Under the pieces are notes generated by a model. The model was not told the origin of the DNA, did no database searches, and worked only from the letters and a program-made list of their open reading frames with translations. A stretch of 12,115 bases of DNA from assembly GCA_035524095.1 (NCBI GenBank), contig DATKPK010000063.1, positions 1 through 12,115 on the forward strand, in the 5' to 3' direction. Source of the DNA: DATJUF01 sp035524095 (lineage in GTDB: Bacteria; Desulfobacterota; Binatia; Binatales; Binataceae). Positions 6,358 to 12,115 of this stretch are shown here, one piece after another. Made by a program: the position numbers and the translations under genes. Every line of letters starts with the position of its first letter. Position 1 is the stretch's first letter.

Positions 6358-7197
6358 ATGGGAGCCGCCGCCACCTACTTCCGCCACCTGAAGGAAGCGG
6401 TCACTTCGATCTTCGATGGGATGGCTGTCAGCGCGTCGCACCTGATTCGTCGCCCCTACACGATTCAGTACCCGGACCGCATCCCCGAGCGCGTCCAGGA
6501 CACGCTGCCCTTTCGCTATCGTGGCATCCTCGACGTCGATATGGAGATCTGTACCGGCTGCCTCGCCTGCGACCGCGCCTGCCCGATCGACTGCATCGCC
6601 ATTGCTATCGAAAAAAATGCGCAGACCCGCGAGATCATCATCTCGCAGTTCGATATCGATATCGCCAAGTGCATGTATTGCGGCCTCTGCAGCGAGGTCT
6701 GCCCCACCGGCTCCATTCATCACACGACTGAGTTTGAGGGCGCTGATTTCTCGCTCGAAAGCCTGATTCGCCGCTTCATCACTGAGCCCGTTGTCGCTTA
6801 CAAGGCCAAAAAGGGTCCTGAACCAGACGCCGATGTCGCAAGCTTGCTTGATCGTGGCATGAAATACGTCGACGAATGGGCCCAACCCGGCAGCGACAAG
6901 CCACCGCCGGGCAAGGCCGCACCTGCGGTAAGCAAGCCCGCGACCGCGGCTCCCAGGCCCGCGACAGTCGATGCGGCAACGGCAGTTTCGAGTTCTACCG
7001 CACCCACCGTTGCAAAGCCCGTTGAGTCAAAATCCGCCCCGCCGCAACCGGCCGCTGTTGCATCCACAGCGACCGAAGCCCCCCTCGTGGCCGACACCGC
7101 TTCTCCGAACGCAGCGACACAGGCTGCTTCCTCTAAGGCTCCTGCAGATACCTCGCCGCCAGACGGCAAATCCGGCTTCGGTAACGAGAAGGCATAA
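6358..7197 (+). CDS. nuoI: NADH-quinone oxidoreductase subunit I with a long Ala/Pro-rich C-terminal extension
   Basis: NuoI/TYKY is the 8Fe ferredoxin-like subunit carrying clusters N6a and N6b, which feed N2 in NuoB. An amphipathic N-terminal segment (1-35) is followed by two motifs: C65-x2-C68-x2-C71-x3-C75-P and C105-x2-C108-x2-C111-x3-C115-P. Typical NuoI proteins have roughly 150-180 residues; this one has 279. The conserved part ends around W174. Residues 175-279 are low-complexity, about two thirds Ala, Pro, Ser and Thr with scattered Lys, Asp and Glu, probably disordered. The tail is in frame with no stop or shift and uses the same C-ending codons as its neighbours. ATG 6358 is the only in-frame ATG upstream of the conserved block. 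An AAGGAG overlaps the nuoH stop but lies 17 bases away, far for a Shine-Dalgarno. The nuoJ gene follows after 5 bp. Confidence 0.94.
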   Translation: MGAAATYFRHLKEAVTSIFDGMAVSASHLIRRPYTIQYPDRIPERVQDTLPFRYRGILDVDMEICTGCLACDRACPIDCIAIAIEKNAQTREIIISQFDIDIAKCMYCGLCSEVCPTGSIHHTTEFEGADFSLESLIRRFITEPVVAYKAKKGPEPDADVASLLDRGMKYVDEWAQPGSDKPPPGKAAPAVSKPATAAPRPATVDAATAVSSSTAPTVAKPVESKSAPPQPAAVASTATEAPLVADTASPNAATQAASSKAPADTSPPDGKSGFGNEKA

Positions 7198-7202
7198 TCT
7201 TC

Positions 7203-7703
7203 ATGATCGCCCAAATCGTCTTCTGGTTGATGGCTTTCCTCACCGTAGGCTCCGCATTGATCACAGCCTTCTCGCGCAACATCGTCTATTCAGCCTTTGC
7301 TCTGCTCGGCGCTTTTGCGGGCGTAGTTGGCATCTACATTCTGCTTGCTGCCGATTTCGTCGCGATGGTCCAGATTTTCGTCTATATCGGCGGTATCCTC
7401 GTCCTCACGATCTTTGCCGTGATGCTCACCCAAGGCATCGGTGACGTTCACGTCTCCAATCGCGCCGTCGGCACGATTCCCGCCCTTGCGACCACCTTGA
7501 TTGTCGGCGCCGTGATGCTCTACGCGACCCTCAAAACGCCCTGGTATGCGGCCAAAACCGCTCTCACGGTTGCCCCCACGACCTACGGCATCGGCAACGC
7601 TTTTCTCGACACCTACGTACTGCCGTTCGAGCTTGCCTCACTCGTCTTGCTAGCTGCCTTGATCGGTGCAGTCGTCATCTCGCGCCAGGAGACCCGCGAA
7701 TAG
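7203..7703 (+). CDS. nuoJ: NADH-quinone oxidoreductase subunit J (ND6)
   Basis: NuoJ is a small membrane subunit beside NuoK and NuoA; its third helix contains a conserved bulge thought to switch conformation during turnover. The 166 residues form about five membrane helices. The third carries ADFVAMVQIFVYIGGI (50-65, Y61), then LVLTIFAVML, the family's most conserved stretch. After a variable outer region (about 80-140) comes the last helix with LPFELASLVLLAALIG and a terminal VVISRQ. It starts 5 bp after the nuoI stop and ends 25 bp before nuoK. No Shine-Dalgarno stands out, so coupling to nuoI translation is likely. Confidence 0.94.
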   Translation: MIAQIVFWLMAFLTVGSALITAFSRNIVYSAFALLGAFAGVVGIYILLAADFVAMVQIFVYIGGILVLTIFAVMLTQGIGDVHVSNRAVGTIPALATTLIVGAVMLYATLKTPWYAAKTALTVAPTTYGIGNAFLDTYVLPFELASLVLLAALIGAVVISRQETRE

Positions 7704-7728
7704 CGGCCAGCGCAGGGCAGGGTGATCG

Positions 7729-8049
7729 ATGCCTCACGGACTCTCGCTCAACGATTTTCTCGGCCTTGGCCTGATCGTTTTTCTGCTTGGCGCTTATTGC
7801 GCGCTCTCACGCCGCAACGCTATCGGCATCTTGATGGGTATCGAATTGATGCTCAACGGTGCCAACATCAACTACATCGCCTTTTCCTTCTATGGTGGTG
7901 GCAGCGCGCGCTACGACGGCCAAGTCTTTGCGATTTTCGTCATCATGCTCGCCGCCGCTGAAGCTGTCGTCGGACTCGCTATCATCCTCGCGATTTACCA
8001 GAATCTCCGCACCATCGATGTTGACGCCGCCGAAACTATGAGCGGTTGA
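7729..8049 (+). CDS. nuoK: NADH-quinone oxidoreductase subunit K (ND4L)
   Basis: NuoK is a three-helix membrane subunit whose two buried glutamates belong to the central proton path. The 106-residue protein shows GILMGIE39LMLN (E36 in E. coli) and LAAAE78AVVGLAI (E72 in E. coli), both in the expected helices. The length is near the usual 100. The first helix begins at about residue 10 (FLGLGLIVFLLGAYC). An AGGG at 7719-7722 lies six bases before ATG 7729, a good ribosome binding site. An overlapping GTG at 7722 is in a different frame. It is followed by the operon's longest gap, 137 bp, before nuoL. Confidence 0.95.
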   Translation: MPHGLSLNDFLGLGLIVFLLGAYCALSRRNAIGILMGIELMLNGANINYIAFSFYGGGSARYDGQVFAIFVIMLAAAEAVVGLAIILAIYQNLRTIDVDAAETMSG

Positions 8050-8087
8050 CTCTCGCCGCCGCTCGCGATTCGTGGGGCCTCTCGTCT

Positions 8088-8116
8088 TTGCGCCGCGCGA
8101 TTTTTCTGCTTATATC
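8088..8116 (+). promoter_or_regulatory. Weak candidate internal promoter in the nuoK-nuoL gap
   Basis: TTGCGC (8088-8093, 3/6 to TTGACA) is spaced 17 bp from TATATC (8111-8116, 4/6 to TATAAT), within the AT-richest part of the 137-bp nuoK-nuoL gap. A start near 8123 would give a 64-nt leader to nuoL containing the 10-bp palindrome GGGCCGGCCC at 8144-8153. Matches are poor and read by eye; the site may be chance. Confidence 0.2.
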
Positions 8117-8186
8117 CTGACCGCCCCTTCGCTTATGGCGCTGGGGCCGGCCCGCAAGGCCGCGTCTGGTGTATCGGCTCGTAAGT

Positions 8187-10247
8187 ATGGATCATCCCGT
8201 AACCTGCACTCTGCCACACTGGATAATTTTGCTACCGCTGGCTGGCGCTGCGATTAATTTCCTTCTCGGCGCGACTCTCCAGAAAACCTTCGGCAAACAT
8301 ACGATTAGCCTGATTGGCTGCGGTGTCGTCATCCTTGCCTTCATCCTCGCGCTCCGTGCCTTCGCCACGATGCTCACGCTCCCGCCCGCCAGCCGTTTCA
8401 TGCCTGACGATCTCTGGCGCTGGTTCGACGTCGGCGGCCTCAATCTCGATATTGCCTTCTGGCTGGATCCGCTTTCGATGATCATGGTGTTGATCATCAC
8501 CGGCGTCGGCGGTCTGATTCACATCTATTCCACAGGCTATATGCACGACGACGCGTCTTACTGGCGCTTCTTCGCCTGGTTGAATCTCTTTACCTTCGCG
8601 ATGCTCGTCCTCGTGCTCGGCGACAACCTCTGGCTGATGTTCGTCGGATGGGAAGGCGTTGGCCTCTGTTCCTTCGCGCTCATTGGCTTTTGGTATCAGG
8701 AACGCGCCAACACCGACGCCGGCAATAAGGCCTTCATCGTTAATCGCGTTGGCGATTGGGCGTTCGTCATCGCGCTCTATACCCTATTTGCCGGACTCTC
8801 CGCCGTTGGCCATCCGACTCTAGTCATCCGCGAGATTGCCCATTACACGCCTGCTCTGATTGGCCGCTCAGGCTACCTCGGCATGACACTCATCACCTTC
8901 GTCACGCTATTGTTGTTTCTCGGCGCGACGGGCAAATCCGCACAGATCCCGCTCCACGTCTGGCTCCCCGATGCGATGGCTGGTCCAACTCCCGTCAGCG
9001 CGCTTATCCACGCCGCCACGATGGTCACCGCGGGCGTCTACATGGTCGCCCGTCTCAACTTCCTCTTTTCGCTGGCCCCCGCGACGCTCACCCTCGTCGC
9101 CACCGTCGGCGCCGTCACTGCACTCTTCGCCGCAACCATCGGCATCACCCAAACCGACATCAAAAAAGTCCTCGCCTACTCGACCATCAGCCAGCTTGGC
9201 TACATGTTTGCGGCTGTCGGCGTCGGCGCTTATGCGGCCGGTGTCTTTCACCTTATGACTCACGCCTTCTTTAAGGCCTGCCTCTTCCTCGGCGCGGGTT
9301 CGGTCATCCATGCGATGGGTGGCGAGCAGGACATGCGCGCGATGGGCGGCCTGCGCCACAAGCTGCCAATCACGTTCATCACATTCCTAGCCGCGACCCT
9401 CGCTATTTCCGGGGTTCCGCCCTTCGCTGGCTTCATGTCCAAGGACGAAATCATTTGGCGCGCATGGTCAAACGGCCATCCCGCTATCTGGGCGCTACTC
9501 TGGATCGCCGCAGGCCTCACCGTCTTCTATATGTTTCGCCAGGTCTACATGACCTTCTTCGGCGACTTTCGCGGTACCGACGAGCAGGCGTATCATCTCC
9601 ACGAATCTCCTCCCTCGATGACCGTTGTCCTGCTTGTTCTCGGCTTTCTCTCGGTCGTCGGCGGCGTCACAATGATTCCCGAATTCATCGCACCATTCAG
9701 ACCGTTCGAGCATTTCCTCGACCCTGTATTCTCATCACCCGCGACCTTGCGCCTGAGTGAAGGGGGTCTCCACGACCATCACATCGAGGCCATGTTTGGC
9801 GGCCTCTCCCTTCTGATCGTCATCGCCGGATGGTTCCTCGCCGATATCACTTATCGGCGCGCGATTCTCAGTCCGGAGCGCATGAGCGAATTCGCTAATA
9901 GTCTCTTCTATCGCCTGTCGTTCAACAAGTATTACTTTGATGAAGTATACGATGCTGTCATTGTTCAGCCCTATCTCGCGCTGACCCGCGCCGCCGCCTG
10001 GTTCGATCTCTACGTCATCGACGCAATCGTCAACTTGGCAGCATCCCTCGTCGTGGCTATTTCATGGCTTTCGCGCCAGTTCGATAACTATGTCGTCGAT
10101 GGCCTAGTCAATCTTGCCGCCGAAGCCACGCTCGGCCTCGGCGGACGTCTTCGCCGCCTCCAGACCGGTTCTATCAATGGCTATCTCTACGGCATCCTTG
10201 CTGCTGTGACGCTTATTCTTCTGATTCGCGCGATGGTGAAAGTTTAG
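8187..10247 (+). CDS. nuoL: NADH-quinone oxidoreductase subunit L (ND5), antiporter-like
   Basis: NuoL is the distal proton-pumping subunit. The 686-residue protein, longer than E. coli NuoL (613), has about 16 membrane helices. Key residues are in place: GWE156GVGLCSF, NRVGD190, GATGK250SAQIPLHVWLPDAM, LIH275AATMVTAGVYM, H359AFFK363ACLFL and FAGFMSK419DEI. These correspond to E144, D178, K229, K342 and K399 of E. coli. After the last antiporter helices come FNKYYFDEVYD and the lateral-helix region. There a 14-residue element beginning FD-x-YV-x-D occurs twice (606-619 and 632-645), before RLRRLQTG and a final helix. I chose ATG 8187, which gives the usual short lead into LLPLAGA; an in-frame GTG at 8169 would add six residues. 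Neither has a clear Shine-Dalgarno. Confidence 0.96.
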   Translation: MDHPVTCTLPHWIILLPLAGAAINFLLGATLQKTFGKHTISLIGCGVVILAFILALRAFATMLTLPPASRFMPDDLWRWFDVGGLNLDIAFWLDPLSMIMVLIITGVGGLIHIYSTGYMHDDASYWRFFAWLNLFTFAMLVLVLGDNLWLMFVGWEGVGLCSFALIGFWYQERANTDAGNKAFIVNRVGDWAFVIALYTLFAGLSAVGHPTLVIREIAHYTPALIGRSGYLGMTLITFVTLLLFLGATGKSAQIPLHVWLPDAMAGPTPVSALIHAATMVTAGVYMVARLNFLFSLAPATLTLVATVGAVTALFAATIGITQTDIKKVLAYSTISQLGYMFAAVGVGAYAAGVFHLMTHAFFKACLFLGAGSVIHAMGGEQDMRAMGGLRHKLPITFITFLAATLAISGVPPFAGFMSKDEIIWRAWSNGHPAIWALLWIAAGLTVFYMFRQVYMTFFGDFRGTDEQAYHLHESPPSMTVVLLVLGFLSVVGGVTMIPEFIAPFRPFEHFLDPVFSSPATLRLSEGGLHDHHIEAMFGGLSLLIVIAGWFLADITYRRAILSPERMSEFANSLFYRLSFNKYYFDEVYDAVIVQPYLALTRAAAWFDLYVIDAIVNLAASLVVAISWLSRQFDNYVVDGLVNLAAEATLGLGGRLRRLQTGSINGYLYGILAAVTLILLIRAMVKV
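10002..10121 (+). repeat. Imperfect in-frame tandem repeat near the NuoL C-terminus
   Basis: Two copies, at 10002-10043 and 10080-10121, encode FDLYVIDAIVNLAA and FDNYVVDGLVNLAA, separated by 12 residues. Ten of 14 residues match while the codons differ at many wobble positions, so the duplication is old and kept at protein level. Each copy looks like an amphipathic helix start. Similar D-x-x-VVDG-x-VN elements occur near the C-terminus of NuoL in other bacteria, as I recall. Confidence 0.6.
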
Positions 10248-10278
10248 GGCTTCGCGACCTCAAACCTGACGTTGCTAT

Positions 10279-11787
10279 ATGCTGATAGCTCATCCGCTGA
10301 CCATTATTACCTTCGTGCCGCTGATTGGGATGGCCCTCATCCTCATTTGTCCATCACAACTCGCCGCCGCCTATAAATGGATCGCCGCTGCCTCCGCGGT
10401 ACCGCAACTAATCGTCGCTCTATGGCTCTATACTCACTTCAATACCACCCTCACCTCGATGCAATTCGTCGAGCGCTATTCCTGGATCAACGCCTATCAC
10501 ATTTATTATTTCCTCGGCGTCGACGGCATCAGCATCTCGATGGTGCTCCTGACCGCGCTGATCTGTTTCATCTCCGTCTTCGCCAGTTTTAGTATCAAGC
10601 ACGGCGAGAAAGGCTATTACGCTCTCCTGATGCTCCTCGATACCGGCATGATGGGTGTCTTCGTCTCTCTCGACTTTTTTCTCTTCTACATCTTCTGGGA
10701 GGTGATGCTCCTGCCGATGTATTTCCTCATCGGCATCTGGGGCGGACCTCGCCGTGAATACGCGGCGATTAAATTCTTTCTCTATACTCTTTTCGGCTCC
10801 GTCCTGATCCTGCTTGCGATGCTCGGCCTGTACTACTATGGCGAGGCTCACACCTTCGACATGACCGACCTCGCCGCCAACGCGAGTAGCTATTCGATAA
10901 CTTTCCAGCGCATCGTCTGGATCGCGTTGTTTATCGGTTTCGCAATCAAGATTCCTGCATTTCCATTCCATACCTGGTTGCCCGACGCCCACGTTGAGGC
11001 CCCCACCGCTATCAGTGTGATTCTCGCTGGCGTCCTCCTGAAGATGGGCACTTACGGCATCCTTCGCATCAATTATGCAATCTTGCCCGCCGCCAGCCAT
11101 GAACTCGCGTGGATTCTTCTCGGTGGCGTCGGTACGCTCAATATCGTTTACGGCGCAATGTGCGCGATGGGCCAGTCTGACTTCAAAAAACTCGTCGCCT
11201 ATTCCTCGATTAGTCACATGGGTTATGTGATGCTCGGGATGGCCTCCTTCACCGTCGCCGGCATCAACGGCGCTGTCCTCCAGATGTTCAATCACGGCAC
11301 CATCACCGCGATGCTCTTTATTCTCGTCGGCGTCATCTACGACCGCGCCCATCATCGCGACATCGACGGCTTCGGCGGTCTCGCCCAACGCATGCCGATT
11401 TACGCGGGCATTACGGGCTTTGCGTTCTTTGCCGCCCTCGGTCTGCCCGGTCTCTCTGCTTTCATCTCCGAAGTATTAGTCCTGCTCGGTGCTTGGCAGA
11501 CCCACCCCTTGATGACAGTTGCTGGCGCTGCGACAGCCATTCTGACCGCTGGCTACATGCTCTGGTGTTTCCAGCGCATCTACCTGGGTCCGCTCAATGA
11601 CAAGTATGCGGTGCTGCCCGATTTGAGCGCGCGCGAAATCTTCACGTTGGTGCCTCTAGCCGCGATCGTGCTCGTACTCGGCGTCTATCCGCACGCGATT
11701 CTCAGCCTGATCAATACTTCCCTCACGCACCTCAATCAGACCGTGATTGCTGCCGCCGTCAGCAGTTCTGTCATAGCCCTGCACTAG
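10279..11787 (+). CDS. nuoM: NADH-quinone oxidoreductase subunit M (ND4), antiporter-like
   Basis: NuoM is the middle proton-pumping subunit. The 502-residue protein has about 14 membrane helices and the usual length. Diagnostic residues are E141 in FYIFWEVMLLPMYFLIGIWGG, K224 in FAIKIPAFPFHTWLPDAHVE, K255 in LLKMGTYG, and E398 in GLSAFISEVLVL. They match E144, K234, K265 and E407 of E. coli NuoM, so the proton path looks intact. RREYAAIKFFLYT and the SDFKKLVAYSSISHMGYV helix further separate it from NuoL and NuoN. ATG 10279 lies 31 bp after nuoL with no clear Shine-Dalgarno. nuoN begins 8 bp after its stop. Confidence 0.96.
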   Translation: MLIAHPLTIITFVPLIGMALILICPSQLAAAYKWIAAASAVPQLIVALWLYTHFNTTLTSMQFVERYSWINAYHIYYFLGVDGISISMVLLTALICFISVFASFSIKHGEKGYYALLMLLDTGMMGVFVSLDFFLFYIFWEVMLLPMYFLIGIWGGPRREYAAIKFFLYTLFGSVLILLAMLGLYYYGEAHTFDMTDLAANASSYSITFQRIVWIALFIGFAIKIPAFPFHTWLPDAHVEAPTAISVILAGVLLKMGTYGILRINYAILPAASHELAWILLGGVGTLNIVYGAMCAMGQSDFKKLVAYSSISHMGYVMLGMASFTVAGINGAVLQMFNHGTITAMLFILVGVIYDRAHHRDIDGFGGLAQRMPIYAGITGFAFFAALGLPGLSAFISEVLVLLGAWQTHPLMTVAGAATAILTAGYMLWCFQRIYLGPLNDKYAVLPDLSAREIFTLVPLAAIVLVLGVYPHAILSLINTSLTHLNQTVIAAAVSSSVIALH

Positions 11788-11795
11788 CCCTGACA

Positions 11796-12115
11796 ATGGA
11801 CCTCGGTAACCTGGCTAGTCTTCGCTATTTCCTCCCGGAGCTTTTGCTTGTGTCTGGGACGCTCGCGATTATTCTTATCGACTTGGTAATCACTGAAAAA
11901 TCCCGCCTCGGTGACATCGCTCTTATCTTTGCCGCCGGTGCATTGCTCTTGATCGGCCTCGAACCTCATTCGAGCGGTGCATGGCTCTTCCATCGCATGA
12001 TCGTCCTCGATTCATTTGCTGTGTTTTTTCGCGCCCTGATTGCACTAGCCGGGGTCGTTGCGGTCTGGATGTCCATCGGTTCCGCCGAAGTGCGTAACGT
12101 TCAGGAAGGCGAATA
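11796..12115 (+). CDS. nuoN: NADH-quinone oxidoreductase subunit N (ND2), partial, cut by the window edge
   Basis: An open frame starts at ATG 11796, 8 bp after the nuoM stop, and continues for 106 codons to the edge without a stop. The translation opens MDLGNLASLRYFLPELLLVS and proceeds through a hydrophobic helix ending in ILIDLV. A second helix and then VLDSFAVFFRALIALAG follow. The PE-x-LL...D pattern and the D-x-FA-x-FF helix are typical of the N-terminus of NuoN, the third antiporter-like pumping subunit. The position as last gene after nuoM agrees. Roughly 370-400 residues should lie beyond the window. No Shine-Dalgarno is evident; the short distance suggests coupling to nuoM. Confidence 0.92.
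   Translation, partial: MDLGNLASLRYFLPELLLVSGTLAIILIDLVITEKSRLGDIALIFAAGALLLIGLEPHSSGAWLFHRMIVLDSFAVFFRALIALAGVVAVWMSIGSAEVRNVQEGE

Noticed and set aside
6262..6885. 207-codon minus-strand open frame opposite nuoI
   Set aside because: Lies over the two ferredoxin motifs of NuoI, which fix the + strand frame.
6880..7194. NuoI tail as a frameshift artefact reading into noncoding sequence
   Set aside because: The frame stays open to a stop 5 bp before nuoJ, codon bias matches neighbouring genes, and no other frame there encodes a recognisable protein.
10420..11388. 322-codon open frame on the minus strand opposite nuoM
   Set aside because: It is the antisense of a clear NuoM. The translation is rich in Asp, Glu and His with no domain, as expected when C-ending codons of a membrane protein are read backwards.

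Overview
The window is a bacterial chromosome segment (moderately GC-rich, strong preference for C-ending codons, every gene on the + strand). It is dominated by one respiratory complex I operon, nuoABCDHIJKLMN. The last gene, nuoN, runs off the right edge. The canonical order and a complex I split into separate nuoC and nuoD mark it as bacterial. The host phylum cannot be fixed from the sequence. The NuoD text reminds me, from memory only, of the Planctomycetota / Acidobacteriota / deltaproteobacterial-type enzymes, and an uncultured relative of these is my best guess.

Layout. 50-1738: an ArnT/PMT-like integral membrane glycosyltransferase, apparently an independent unit. 1739-1845: a short gap with a plausible promoter. 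1846-2494: two small zinc-ribbon proteins, an FmdB-family protein and a TFIIB-type zinc-ribbon protein. 2495-2595: a gap with a perfect TTGACA -35 box just ahead of nuoA. 2596-12115: the nuo operon, with tight spacing or overlaps (0 bp nuoB/nuoC, 4-bp overlap nuoC/nuoD, 13 bp nuoD/nuoH, 5 bp nuoI/nuoJ). Its one larger gap is 137 bp between nuoK and nuoL. No stretch above 300 bases lacks a gene. I found no tRNA, rRNA, mobile element, CRISPR array or convincing terminator.

How the genes work together. NuoB, C, D and I form the quinone-reducing connecting module, with all cysteine ligands for clusters N2, N6a and N6b present. NuoA, H, J, K, L, M and N form the membrane proton-pumping arm, and the key Glu/Lys residues of the H, K, L and M channels are present. 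The NADH-oxidising module genes nuoE, nuoF and nuoG are absent from the place where they normally lie, between nuoD and nuoH. This is therefore an 11-subunit gene set whose electron donor is not shown by the window. EFG may be encoded elsewhere, or another donor such as ferredoxin may be used.

Most notable: (1) the missing EFG module; (2) a NuoI with about 105 extra C-terminal residues, rich in Ala/Pro/Ser/Thr; (3) a NuoD in which the tyrosine that binds the quinone headgroup in characterised enzymes aligns with tryptophan (W80). I see no clearly new multi-gene system. The novelty, if any, lies in these departures within complex I.
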